From Pseudoclavibacter terrae (GTDB taxonomy: Bacteria > Actinomycetota > Actinomycetes > Actinomycetales > Microbacteriaceae), in contig NZ_WBJX01000001.1 in NCBI RefSeq assembly GCF_008831075.1, positions 478,647 through 542,646 on the forward strand: a stretch of DNA of 64,000 nucleotides. The letters run 5' to 3'. Below, one piece after another: positions 52,297-60,799 of the stretch (position 1 is the first letter of the stretch; each line of letters starts with the position of its first letter). A program made the translations under genes and the position numbers. Below the pieces are notes generated by a model. That model did no database searches. It was not told where the DNA came from and worked only from the letters and a program-made list of their open reading frames with translations.

Positions 52297-53625
52297 GTGA
52301 CGATACGAACGCGCGCCCGCACGACGACGGCCCTGCTCGCCCTGGCGGCGATGACCGGACTCGCAGGATGCGCCCCCGGCCCGATCATCGAGGACGGGCC
52401 GGGCGAGGCGGGCACCCTGGAGGTGCAGAAGGTCAACCCGGCCGACTTCGCTGGCCAGAGCATGAGCTACGTCTACTTCACCGACGGCCCGGATGAGGCT
52501 GCGACGCGTGAGCTCATCGCCTCTTTCGAAGAGGAGTACGACGTGACCGTGAACCTCGAGGTGCTGCCGTACTCCGACCTCGTCACGAGTGTCCAGGCCC
52601 GCCTCTCCGGCGGCAATGCGCCGGATGTGGTGCGGCTCACCGGCCTGACCGACTTCCGCGCCGACCTGCTCGACCTGCGCACCTACCTCGGCGAGGACTA
52701 TGCCGAGGAGTTCGTCGACGGCCCCGTGAAGGGCGTGCTCGGGGAGTACGGCGAGATGCTCGCCGTACCGTCGGATCTGACCCTCAACGGGCCGTTCATC
52801 AACGTCGACCTGTTCAACGAGGCCGGGGTTCCGCTGCCCGATCCGGAGGATCCCTGGACGTGGGACGAGATGATCGACGCGGCCACGAAGGTGCGCGACG
52901 CGACCGGAACCGAGTACGCGTTCGCGATCGACAAGTCCGGGCACCGCGTCAGCACGGTCCTCAGCCAGTACGGCACCGCGCTTGTCGGCGACGATGGCGC
53001 TGTCCTCGATGAGGCGAAGGCGGTGGAGGCGCTCCAGCCGCTTGTCGACATGATGGCGGACGGGCGCATGCCGCGTGACTTCTGGCTCGGCTCCGGCAGC
53101 CGCTACGAGGGTGCGAACGACATCTTCCTGGCACAGCAGACGCCCGTGTACCTGTCCGGGAACTGGCAGGTGGGGCAGTTCGCCGACAACGCCGACTTCA
53201 CGTGGTCCGCGGCACCGAACCCGTGCGCCGACGAGTGCGGTGGCTTCCCCGGCGGGAAGTACATGGGCGCGCTCGCGGAGGGCCCGAACCCTGCGCTCGG
53301 CGCGTTCTTCGTGCAGTACATGAACACGACCAAGGCGCAGCAGAAGTTCATCGTCGCCGGCGGCTTCCTGCCCACGCGGGTCGACCTCACCGAGCGCGGC
53401 GTGCAGTACCCGGTCCGCCAGGAGGACATGGACGTGTTCTTCGCCGATCTCGCTCGCACGCCCGATCTCGGGTACGAGGCGAACAGCCAGCCGTCCTACA
53501 CCGGCGCCTCGCTGGAACTCGTCGACCAGCTCGCGCTTGTCGTCGCGGGGGAGAAGGACACGACGACAGCGGTCTCCGACTTGCAAGCGAAGTCCGAGCA
53601 GCTCGTCGAGGAGCTGCAGCCGTGA
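52297..53625 (+). CDS. Sugar ABC importer, extracellular substrate-binding lipoprotein
   Basis: 442 residues from a GTG with GGAGG 4 bases upstream. Lipoprotein signal ending MTGLAGC at ~22-28. Family-1 extracellular binding protein: VYFTDGPDEAATRELIASFE near 58, VQARLSGGNAPDVVRLTGL, EYGEMLAVPSDLTLNGPFIN (hinge), VYLSGNWQVGQFADN and PAxG-like FPGGKYMGALAEG. It captures a mono- or oligosaccharide outside the membrane and passes it to the two permeases that follow. The stop overlaps the next GTG. TATCCT near 52224 may be the -10 box. Confidence 0.9.
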   Translation: MTIRTRARTTTALLALAAMTGLAGCAPGPIIEDGPGEAGTLEVQKVNPADFAGQSMSYVYFTDGPDEAATRELIASFEEEYDVTVNLEVLPYSDLVTSVQARLSGGNAPDVVRLTGLTDFRADLLDLRTYLGEDYAEEFVDGPVKGVLGEYGEMLAVPSDLTLNGPFINVDLFNEAGVPLPDPEDPWTWDEMIDAATKVRDATGTEYAFAIDKSGHRVSTVLSQYGTALVGDDGAVLDEAKAVEALQPLVDMMADGRMPRDFWLGSGSRYEGANDIFLAQQTPVYLSGNWQVGQFADNADFTWSAAPNPCADECGGFPGGKYMGALAEGPNPALGAFFVQYMNTTKAQQKFIVAGGFLPTRVDLTERGVQYPVRQEDMDVFFADLARTPDLGYEANSQPSYTGASLELVDQLALVVAGEKDTTTAVSDLQAKSEQLVEELQP

Positions 53626-54587
53626 CCGCCGATCTCAGCGCCACGACCGACGCACAGCGCGTCGTCCAGCCATCCGGTCCGGATCGGCGACCCGGGAAGC
53701 AGCAGCGCGGGTCGACGAAGCCGTGGCAGCTGCGTCTCGCTCCGTATTTGTTCCTCCTGCCCAACATGGCGATCTTCGGCGTCTTCACGATCTGGCCGGC
53801 GATCAACGGCTTCAACAACTCCCTGTACTCCTCGTCGAACGGGCGCACCTTCCGGCGGGAGGGGCTCGGCAACTACACGCGCATCCTCACCGACCCTGAG
53901 TTCTGGGGCGTGGTGGCGCAGACCGCCGTGTATGCGGTTGCGTACGTCGCCCTCTCGGTGGTCCTCGGCATCCTGCTCGCCGTGCTCGTCGAGCAGCAGC
54001 TGCGCGGGCGCGCGTTCTTCCGGGCCGTGTTCTTCATCCCGGTGCTCGTGTCGCCGGTCGTCGCGGGCCTCGTCTGGAACTGGATGCTCGAACGCGAGGG
54101 TGGGCTCGTGAACACGGTGCTCGGGATGCTCGGCATCCCAGCCGTGCCGTGGCTCGTCGAGGGGCCGTGGGCGATGGTCGCGATCATCGGTGTCGGCGTC
54201 TGGCTGCAGGCCGGCTTCTACATGCTCATCCTCATGGCCGGGCTCCAGAGCATCGACCCCACCCTGAACGAGGCGGCCTCCATCGACGGGGCGTCGCGGT
54301 GGCAGCAGTTCTGGGGCATCACCCTGCCCCTGCTGCAGCCCAGCGTCCTCGTCGTGGTGGTGCTCGCCACCATCCACGGCTTCCAGGCCTTCGACTACAT
54401 CTTCACACTCACGGGTGGCGGCCCGATCGGGGCGACCACCCTCATCGTGCAGTACATCTACGAGAACGCGTTCGTGTCGCCCATCCGGTACGGACTCGCC
54501 GCCGCAGGCAGCGTGCTGCTGTTCCTCGTCGTGTTCTCGATCACGCTCGTCAACTACTTCATCGGCCGAAAGCGAGACGCGGTATGA
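53622..54587 (+). CDS. Sugar ABC importer, permease 1 (MalF/UgpA-like)
   Basis: 321 residues from a GTG overlapping the previous stop (GTGA). Six helices: LAPYLFLLPNMAIFGVFTIW near 45, and YAVAYVALSVVLGILLAVLV. The EAA loop reads NEAASIDGASRWQQFWGITL (E-A-A-x-x-D-G-A), the contact with the ATPase. The long cytoplasmic N-terminus is typical of MalF-like subunits. Pairs with the next gene. Confidence 0.92.
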   Translation: MTADLSATTDAQRVVQPSGPDRRPGKQQRGSTKPWQLRLAPYLFLLPNMAIFGVFTIWPAINGFNNSLYSSSNGRTFRREGLGNYTRILTDPEFWGVVAQTAVYAVAYVALSVVLGILLAVLVEQQLRGRAFFRAVFFIPVLVSPVVAGLVWNWMLEREGGLVNTVLGMLGIPAVPWLVEGPWAMVAIIGVGVWLQAGFYMLILMAGLQSIDPTLNEAASIDGASRWQQFWGITLPLLQPSVLVVVVLATIHGFQAFDYIFTLTGGGPIGATTLIVQYIYENAFVSPIRYGLAAAGSVLLFLVVFSITLVNYFIGRKRDAV

Positions 54588-55480
54588 CCACGGACACGGC
54601 CCTCCTGAACTCGGTCGACACCCAGAAGCCGGGGAAGCCGACGTGGACCACGACGAGCTCGAAGCGCGTCACGTCGACGGACGCGCTGCGCGTCGTGATC
54701 CTCATCACGTTCGCGCTGCTCGCCCTCATCCCCATCGTGTGGCTGCTGCTCGGGTCGTTCAAGACGCAGCCGGAACTGGCCGCAGGCGCGAGCACGCTCT
54801 TCCCATCGTCCTGGTCGTTCACGAACTACACCGAGGCGCTCACCCGCTTCAGCTTCGGCAGCTACCTGCTGAACAGCGTCGTCGTCACCGTCGCGGCGAC
54901 GGTCCTGACGCTCGCCGTGAACTCGATGGCCGCGTACGGCCTCGCGAAGTACAACTTCCGCGGCAAGACATTCCTGTTCATCGTGACCCTCGCGACGATC
55001 ATGATCCCGCTGCAGGTCATCCTCATCCCCGTCTACCAGGTGGTCGCGTCGCTCGGCCTCGTCAACTCGCTGTGGGGCCTCATCATCCCCGCCGCGGCGA
55101 CCCCGACGGGTGTGTTCATCCTGCGCCAGTACATGCTCTCCATCCCGGACGAGCTCATCGAGGCGGCCCGCATCGACGGCGCTGGCGAGTTCCGCATCTT
55201 CGCGTCCATCGTGCTCCCCATCTGCCGGCCCGCGCTCGCGGTGGTCGCCATCCTGTCCGTCATGTGGCGGTGGAACGACTTCCTGTGGCCGCTCATCGTC
55301 GCGCAGAGCGAATCGGTGTACACGCTGCCCGTGGCGCTCGCCCGGTTCAACGCGGAGGAGACGGTGCCGTTCAACCTGATCCTCGCGATGAGCGTCGTCA
55401 GCATCCTGCCCATCGTGGTGCTGTTCCTCTTCTTCCAGCGCCAGGTGACGACGGGGATCGCGAATACGGGTCTGAAGTAG
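54584..55480 (+). CDS. Sugar ABC importer, permease 2 (MalG/UgpE-like)
   Basis: 298 residues from an ATG overlapping the previous stop (ATGA). Six helices beginning ALRVVILITFALLALIPIVW. The EAA loop is IEAARIDGAGEFRIFASIVL. No ATP-binding gene follows; as in many actinobacterial sugar importers, a shared MsiK-type ATPase encoded elsewhere probably energises it (inference). Confidence 0.92.
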   Translation: MTTDTALLNSVDTQKPGKPTWTTTSSKRVTSTDALRVVILITFALLALIPIVWLLLGSFKTQPELAAGASTLFPSSWSFTNYTEALTRFSFGSYLLNSVVVTVAATVLTLAVNSMAAYGLAKYNFRGKTFLFIVTLATIMIPLQVILIPVYQVVASLGLVNSLWGLIIPAAATPTGVFILRQYMLSIPDELIEAARIDGAGEFRIFASIVLPICRPALAVVAILSVMWRWNDFLWPLIVAQSESVYTLPVALARFNAEETVPFNLILAMSVVSILPIVVLFLFFQRQVTTGIANTGLK

Positions 55481-55512
55481 CGCGCGCCGCCCGGTTCGGG
55501 CAGTATCAGAGC

Positions 55513-56469
55513 GTGTCAGCGCGTCGCGTGGTGTACGCCGTGAACCCGTCGGCGGGGCGGGGCGTGCCCGCAGACCTCGGGCGCAGGCTCGCCGGGGGAG
55601 TGGGCGGTGGCCAGCTGCCCGACCTCGAGGTGGTGCTGGTGACCGCCGGCTCCATGCCGGAGCTCCGGGGCCGCGCCGTCGCCGAGCTCGCGCATCCGGG
55701 CGGCGTGGATGCGCTGGTCGTGATGGGCGGCGACGGCATGGTCTCTCTGGGGGCGGGTCTCGTCGCGGGCACGGGAGCGCCGCTCGGGATCGTGCCGGCC
55801 GGCACGGGCAACGACTTCGCGCGCGGCGCCGGGATCAGGCGGGATGCCCCCGCCGTCGGAATTGAGCGGATGCTGACAGCCCTGCGCACCGGTGACGCCG
55901 GCGTTCGCGAGGTCGACGTGGTGCGCCTTGCTCTCGACGGTGTCGAGCACGTTGCCCTGAACTCGGTGAACATCGGCTTCGACGCCGTTGTGAACCGCCG
56001 AGCGAACGAACTCCGGCGCCTGCCCGGCACCGCTCGCTACATCGCCGCCCTGCTGGATTCGGTGCGGAGCTTCTCGCCTCTCGAATTCGGCGTCTCGGTC
56101 GACGGTGGTCCCACGCGCGCCGTCGCCGCCGAGCTGCTCGCGATCTTGAACGGGTCCTCGATCGGCGGCGGCATCAGGGTCGCGCCTCACGCGGTCATCG
56201 ACGACGGCGCCCTCGACCTCGTCGTCGTCGGACGGCTCTCGAAGCTCGGTCTGCTCACGCTGTTTCCCCTCGCGATGGTGGGCCTGCACACGCGGCTGCC
56301 CGCCGTCTCCTTCGAGCGGATGCGGCGCATCCGCGTGCAGGTGCCGGCCGGCGTTCTCGTGTACGCCGACGGGGAGGAGCTGCGCGGGCCGGACCAGCAC
56401 GCGTGCACGCTCGATGTGCGGGTGGACCCGGGCGCGCTGCGCCTTGTCCAACCCCAGGGGCCGGCCTGA
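55513..56469 (+). CDS. Diacylglycerol kinase-family lipid kinase
   Basis: 318 residues from a GTG. VVYAVNPSAGRG opens the DAGK catalytic domain, ALVVMGGDGMVSLGAGLVAG contains the GGDG ATP-binding motif, and APLGIVPAGTGNDFARG the P-x-G-T-x-N-D-F-A-R motif. The C-terminal domain (ELLAILNGSSIGGGIRVAPH) is normal for the family. It phosphorylates diacylglycerol or a related lipid at the membrane, recycling lipid from envelope synthesis. It lies 32 bases after the sugar permease and could be read through from it. Confidence 0.92.
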   Translation: MSARRVVYAVNPSAGRGVPADLGRRLAGGVGGGQLPDLEVVLVTAGSMPELRGRAVAELAHPGGVDALVVMGGDGMVSLGAGLVAGTGAPLGIVPAGTGNDFARGAGIRRDAPAVGIERMLTALRTGDAGVREVDVVRLALDGVEHVALNSVNIGFDAVVNRRANELRRLPGTARYIAALLDSVRSFSPLEFGVSVDGGPTRAVAAELLAILNGSSIGGGIRVAPHAVIDDGALDLVVVGRLSKLGLLTLFPLAMVGLHTRLPAVSFERMRRIRVQVPAGVLVYADGEELRGPDQHACTLDVRVDPGALRLVQPQGPA

Positions 56470-56529
56470 CGCGCCGTCGTCGACCGCCGATTTGCATTCG
56501 ACCCCATGGGTCGTACTAAGATTCCCCAC

Positions 56530-56619
56530 GGTGACGTGTCCGAGCGGCCGAAGGTGCAACACTCGAAATGTTGTGTAGGGGCGACTCTACCGTGGGTTCA
56601 AATCCCACCGTCACCGCCA
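56530..56619 (+). tRNA. tRNA-Ser(CGA)
   Basis: 90 bases including an encoded CCA. Acceptor stem GGTGACG (56530-56536) pairs with CGTCACC (56609-56615), discriminator G, CCA 56617-56619. Anticodon arm CAACA-CTCGAAA-TGTTG gives anticodon CGA. A long variable arm (TAGGGG-CGA-CTCTACC region) marks class II. T arm GTGGG-TTCAAAT-CCCAC. Confidence 0.96.
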
Positions 56620-56623
56620 CTCG

Positions 56624-56667
56624 AAAGGCCCCGACTTCCCTGCGTTTGCAAGGGAGCCGGGGCCTTT
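56624..56667. terminator. Intrinsic terminator after tRNA-Ser; also faces the CPBP gene
   Basis: AAAGGCCCCG (56624-56633) pairs with CGGGGCCTTT (56658-56667), with an inner imperfect stem CTTCCCTGC/GCAAGGGAG. Serves the tRNA on the plus strand and probably the minus-strand gene that ends at 56677. Confidence 0.82.
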
Positions 56668-56676
56668 CTGCTGCCC

Positions 56677-57528
56677 TCATCGCGACGGCTCTGCCTCGTG
56701 GTCGAAGGAAGTCGACGAAGCCGCGGTGATCCGCCCGCGGATGAAGATGATCGCCAGGAGACCGAAGAGGATGACCGCGATGTTGCCGAGCCCCGCGAAC
56801 GCCGTGAGCGGCCCGGTGCCAGGGTGCGCGGTGAGCAGGAAGATGCTGGGGTCAGTGCTCGCGTGCAGGAGGATCGGCCAGATCAGGCTGCCTGTGACAC
56901 GGAGCGCGAGGTACATGCAGATGCCGAACGCGAACGTGTAGAGCACCTGGACCGCCGTCGTGACGAGATCCTGCCCATCGAGCAGATTGCCGGAGTGCAT
57001 CGCGGCGAAGAGCGCAGCTGACACGAGCGCCGTCGCGATCTCCGAATGGCCCGCCTTGCGCATGAGGTTCACGACGTACCCGCGGGTCAGCACCTCCTCG
57101 GCGAAGCCGATGCACAACCCCGTGACCAGCCAGGCCGCGACCAGGCCCAGGCCGGCCGAGTCGTAGTCGAGCGCCGCGAACCGGAGCACGTTGAAGACCA
57201 GCACGACGGCCACGGCGATCCACATCCACCCCCTGCCCCGAATCGGCTGCGGTGCGAACAGCTCGCGCAGCCACCCGAGCGAGATCGCGAAGGCCACGAG
57301 GAGGAGGCCACCCAGGGCGATCGGCAGTGCGAAGCCCACGATGAGCGCGCCCGCCGAGCTGGGCTCGAGGCCATCCAAGAACGGCAGGAACAGCAACCCG
57401 CCCAGCTGGTACAGCACGTAGTAGGCGACAACCAGCGCGACGGCCTTCCACCACCCGCCCCGCTCCCAGAAGGCTCTCCAGCGGGATATCTCGGGTGTGT
57501 GTCCGGGGTCGTCGGTTCGGCCGCTCAT
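56677..57528 (-). CDS. CPBP-family intramembrane metalloprotease
   Basis: 283 residues with about eight membrane segments. Motif 1 GFAEEVLTRGYVVNLMRKAG (EE-x-x-x-R) near residue 142, motif 2 FAAMHSGN (F-x-x-x-H) near 172, and a third helix with LHASTD (H-x-x-x-D/N-like). These supply the Glu and His residues of the Abi/CPBP active site. Members include CAAX-processing-like and bacteriocin-immunity proteins; the substrate here is unknown. Confidence 0.85.
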   Translation of the reverse strand: MSGRTDDPGHTPEISRWRAFWERGGWWKAVALVVAYYVLYQLGGLLFLPFLDGLEPSSAGALIVGFALPIALGGLLLVAFAISLGWLRELFAPQPIRGRGWMWIAVAVVLVFNVLRFAALDYDSAGLGLVAAWLVTGLCIGFAEEVLTRGYVVNLMRKAGHSEIATALVSAALFAAMHSGNLLDGQDLVTTAVQVLYTFAFGICMYLALRVTGSLIWPILLHASTDPSIFLLTAHPGTGPLTAFAGLGNIAVILFGLLAIIFIRGRITAASSTSFDHEAEPSR

Positions 57529-57626
57529 CGGCGCACTCCAAAGGGTTCGGGGGAGGGCCGCCTCGGGGATCGCTCGGCCTGAGCACAGAGCCTACTGAGC
57601 ACGGAGGGTACGCAGGAGAGCGGACG

Positions 57627-57989
57627 TCACCAGCCGTGCGTGTTCATCCACTCGCGACGCTGGTCGGCTTCGTCCCTGCTGATGTCTCCGCGCCAGGAGT
57701 CATGCTCGGCGAGCTCACCGCCCTCAAGTGTCACGAACGCGAAACAGGCCGGGCAGATCGCCCTGCCGTGCGGGAAGCCGTCGGCGAGCGGCGGCGCGGG
57801 GGCGGCCTGGGTTCCGCTTCCAGCGCACCGGGGCGGGTCGGCGTTCACGTCGCTCCACAGGATGCTCGAGCCCGTGCGGTTGTGCAGGCCGGCGTGCCCG
57901 GCCCGTCTCGTGCAGATCTCGCCGTCGCGGCGGCTGAGGCACAGCATGCGAGCCGCACCGGGCAGCTGCGCGATCGGACGGTTGCTCAC
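57627..57989 (-). CDS. Small hypothetical protein with Cys/His residues
   Basis: 120 residues from a GTG at 57989 that overlaps the preceding gene's TGA. MLCLSRRDGEICTRRAGHAG contains C-L...C...H, with CPACFAFVTLEGG near residue 75, a possible zinc-binding arrangement (C-x-x-C). The C-terminus is acidic and ends MNTHGW. It appears co-transcribed with the truncated VOC gene. No family assigned. Confidence 0.5.
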   Translation of the reverse strand: MSNRPIAQLPGAARMLCLSRRDGEICTRRAGHAGLHNRTGSSILWSDVNADPPRCAGSGTQAAPAPPLADGFPHGRAICPACFAFVTLEGGELAEHDSWRGDISRDEADQRREWMNTHGW

Positions 57990-58183
57990 CGCTCTCCGAT
58001 GAGGTTGAGCTGCGTGCCGTCGATGTCGACGAGGTAGCCGACCCTGCCACCCCACGTTTCTCGGGCGACCTGATGCAGGCGGGGGAACCCGACACGCGTC
58101 TCAGGTACGCCCGTCGCCAGGATGGCCGCGTACAGCGCGTCGAAGTCTCGGGACGGGAGATTGGGCACCGCACGGTCACGCAT
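57986..58183 (-). pseudogene. Internally deleted VOC (bleomycin-resistance-like) protein, 65 codons
   Basis: Reads AVPNLPSRDF, then DALYAAILATGVPETRVGFP and WGGRVGYLVDIDGTQLNLIG. The first piece is the usual N-terminal strand of VOC/bleomycin-resistance proteins and the rest their C-terminal module. The intervening ~55-60 residues of the first beta-alpha-beta-beta-beta unit are absent, so the usual ~120 residues are reduced to 65 with the frame kept. Leaderless start at 58183. It may be translated but should lack a complete VOC fold. Confidence 0.65.
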
Positions 58184-58189
58184 CCGGCC

Positions 58190-58195
58190 AGCCTA
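58190..58195 (-). promoter_or_regulatory. Leaderless-type -10 box TAGGCT
   Basis: Minus-strand TAGGCT, 6 bases before the ATG at 58183. Confidence 0.45.
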
Positions 58196-58300
58196 CGGCC
58201 GCGAATCGTGGGTCTCCACAGGACCGGCCCGCTCTCGCACACCCCGGGTATGCTCTGTCTGCTGCGTTCCGCGCGGCGACAGAACACCTAGGAGAACACC

Positions 58301-59239
58301 GTGCCCGTTGGCCTGCTCGCCGTCGTCGACGACATCCTCACCGCCGCGCTCAAGGCCTCAGCCAAATCGGCGGGTGTCGTCATCGACGACGCCGCCGTCA
58401 CCCCGCAGTACGTGCAGGGCATCACGCCCGCCCGCGAGCTGCCGGTCGTCTGGAACATCGCCAAAGGCAGCCTCTTCAACAAGTTCGTGATCATCATCCC
58501 GATCGCGCTCCTGCTGACGGCGTTCGCTCCATGGGTCCTGCCGTTCCTGCTCATCATCGGCGGCGTGTACCTGTGCTTCGAGGGCGCAGAGAAGGTGACC
58601 GAGTGGTTCGGGCACCACCATGCGCTCGACGAGGATCATCCGCGCGACGAGAAGAAGCTGATCTCCGGCGCGGTACGCACCGACCTCATCCTGTCCACCG
58701 AGATCATGCTCATCTCGCTGTCGAACCTCGACCCCGACCTCGGGTTCTGGATGCGACTCGCCGCGCTCGTCGTCATCGCTCTCGCCATGACCGCCCTCGT
58801 CTACGGCGCCGTCGCCCTGCTCGTCAAGATCGACGACATCGGCCTGCACATGGCGACCCGCAGCGACCGCCGCACGCGCCACCTCGGCGTCCGCATCGTC
58901 CGCTCCATGCCCGCCGTGTTCCGCTTCATCAGCATCGTCGGCACCGTCGCCATGCTGTGGGTCGGCGGCCACCTCGTCATCATCAACGTCGGCGAGGTCG
59001 GCTTCCACGCGCCGGCGGACCTGCTGCACGAGATCGAGCACGCGCTCATGAACACGGGCCCCGTGGTCGTGTGGCTCGTCGACACCCTCATCTCCGCGAT
59101 CGTCGGACTCATCGTCGGCCTCGTGGTCGTCGGCGTCGTGCTCCTCGTCGGGCGCATCCTCCCGAAGAAGCCGAAGGCCGTGACCGCCGCTGCCACCCCT
59201 GCGCCAGCAGGTGAGTCACCGAAGCCCGGCGCCCACTAG
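58301..59239 (+). CDS. DUF808 (YedI-like) membrane protein
   Basis: 312 residues from a GTG with TAGGAG 6 bases upstream. PVGLLAVVDDILTAALKASA and the following GVVIDDAAVTPQYVQGI are the conserved DUF808 N-terminus. Helices follow near 65-95 (FVIIIPIALLLTAFAPWVLP), with KKLISGAVRTDLILSTEIML and several C-terminal segments. Inner-membrane protein family of unknown function, widespread in bacteria. Confidence 0.85.
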   Translation: MPVGLLAVVDDILTAALKASAKSAGVVIDDAAVTPQYVQGITPARELPVVWNIAKGSLFNKFVIIIPIALLLTAFAPWVLPFLLIIGGVYLCFEGAEKVTEWFGHHHALDEDHPRDEKKLISGAVRTDLILSTEIMLISLSNLDPDLGFWMRLAALVVIALAMTALVYGAVALLVKIDDIGLHMATRSDRRTRHLGVRIVRSMPAVFRFISIVGTVAMLWVGGHLVIINVGEVGFHAPADLLHEIEHALMNTGPVVVWLVDTLISAIVGLIVGLVVVGVVLLVGRILPKKPKAVTAAATPAPAGESPKPGAH

Positions 59240-59253
59240 CCGCTTCGAGTACG

Positions 59254-59310
59254 CGCTGCCTGTGTTTGCAACCTCCCGGGGCGTCCCGAGGGGTGGAAGC
59301 ACAGGCAGCG
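59254..59310. terminator. Bidirectional hairpin terminator
   Basis: CGCTGCCTGTG (59254-59264) is the reverse complement of CACAGGCAGCG (59300-59310), with a smaller inner CTCCCGGG/CCCGAGGGG pairing. It lies between the convergent DUF808 and flippase genes. Confidence 0.7.
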
Positions 59311-59323
59311 TTCGCGTTGGTCG

Positions 59324-60799
59324 CTAGCGCTCGCGGCGCAAAAGACCGATGAGCTCGTTGTAGGTCACCGTGAACCCGAAGCGCAGGATGCACCAGACGA
59401 GCGTGGTCGCGATGGCGATCGTGATGCCGGCGCGCAACGTCGCATCCATCGGCACCAGCCAGAAGCCGAAGCCGATGACCGCGACAGCCGACCCGCACAC
59501 CATCGCGGGCGCGTAGGAGCGGAGCACGTCCACGGTGCGAAGGCCCATGACGCGAATGGCGACGGCCTGCTTCACGACGACGAAGACCGCCACCACGAGG
59601 AGCTGCCCGACCGCGACGCCCATGATGCCGCCGTAGTGCGCGCCGGCGATGAGCACCGCCACGAACACGACGAGCTGCGCCGCGGAGAGCCGCATCGCGA
59701 GACCGGGCCGCCCGATGGCCTTGTACACCTCGTTGATGCCAGAACCCAGCGACCGCACCGCCGCATACAGCGACAGCACGATGAGCGGCTCGATGACCGT
59801 GAGCCAACCGTCGCCGAAGAGCAGCGGCACGAGCGCCGGCGCCACGGTCGCGAGCCCGATACCGGCCGTGACGCCGAAGATCGTCTGAACGCGCAGCCCA
59901 AGCAGGTAGCTGCGCTGCAGCAGCGCAGGGTCGCTCTGCGCCCTCGCGTACAGCGGGTACAGGACCGCCGTCAGGATGTAGAGCGTGTTCACGATGCCGA
60001 ACTCGGGCAGCCGAAAGGCCAGCTGGTACGTGCCGAGCGCGGCAGTCCCGAGGAACGCGGCCACGATCAGGTAGTCGACCTCGAAGTTGAAGCGCGAGAT
60101 GATCTGGCTGCCTGCGGCAGGAAGCCCGAAGTCGGTCACCTCACGCAGGTCGGCCTTCCCCCAGCGCCAGAAGCGCAACGGCGTCCGATCGCGCAACGCG
60201 ACCCAGCACGAGATCGCGTACGCGAACGACGCGGCGATCGAACCGAGGATGAGCGACCAGACCCCAGCGCCGCCGAGCGCCAGCCCCATGGTCACTGTCC
60301 CCGTCACGACGGCGCGGACGATGGAAGCGGTCGTGATCGCGCTGAAGCGCATGTCCCTGCGAAGCAGGGACTCTGGGACCGCGCACAGCGACGCCCCGAC
60401 GACGACAAGACTGGACGCCTGCAGGAGCGGCGTGAGGTCTGGTTGCCTGAACCACAGTGCGAAGACCGGCGCGAGAACGACCAGGAGCACGGCCAGCAAC
60501 GCGCCGAAAGTGAGTGTGATGGCGAGCGACGCCCGCACGATCGAGGGGCGCCTCGTCAGCACGACGAGCGCCTGCGCGATGCCCCCATCAGCGACGGTCT
60601 CGGCGTACGCCATGATGACCAGCGCGAGCGTCACGAGCCCGTACTGATCAGGGGTGAGCGACCTGGCCAGGATGGCGGTCGTCGCGAGCAGCACCAGACG
60701 GCTGACCGCGACGGCCCCAGACTGCATCGCAGCGCCGCGGGCCGCGCTGCGGGCCAGCTGGCGCGGATTGAGCGCAGACCCGGCTGAGTCCTCGCTCAT
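59324..60799 (-). CDS. Oligosaccharide flippase (Wzx/MviN-like, polysaccharide_synt family)
   Basis: 491 residues from the ATG at 60799, which overlaps the upstream stop (ATGA). Twelve to fourteen membrane helices: SAARGAAMQSGAVAVSRLVL at the start, then ILARSLTPDQYGLVTLALVI, the family mark, and RFNFEVDYLIVAAFLGTAAL. It moves lipid-linked repeat units across the membrane. Part of the second polysaccharide cluster, with two GT2 genes upstream. A longer open frame upstream lies inside the neighbouring GT2 gene and is discounted. Confidence 0.88.
   Translation of the reverse strand: MSEDSAGSALNPRQLARSAARGAAMQSGAVAVSRLVLLATTAILARSLTPDQYGLVTLALVIMAYAETVADGGIAQALVVLTRRPSIVRASLAITLTFGALLAVLLVVLAPVFALWFRQPDLTPLLQASSLVVVGASLCAVPESLLRRDMRFSAITTASIVRAVVTGTVTMGLALGGAGVWSLILGSIAASFAYAISCWVALRDRTPLRFWRWGKADLREVTDFGLPAAGSQIISRFNFEVDYLIVAAFLGTAALGTYQLAFRLPEFGIVNTLYILTAVLYPLYARAQSDPALLQRSYLLGLRVQTIFGVTAGIGLATVAPALVPLLFGDGWLTVIEPLIVLSLYAAVRSLGSGINEVYKAIGRPGLAMRLSAAQLVVFVAVLIAGAHYGGIMGVAVGQLLVVAVFVVVKQAVAIRVMGLRTVDVLRSYAPAMVCGSAVAVIGFGFWLVPMDATLRAGITIAIATTLVWCILRFGFTVTYNELIGLLRRER

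Noticed and set aside
53622-55480. A missing ATPase gene for the sugar importer as a sign of gene loss
   Set aside because: Actinobacterial sugar importers commonly lack a linked ATPase and use a shared one, so the absence is ordinary.
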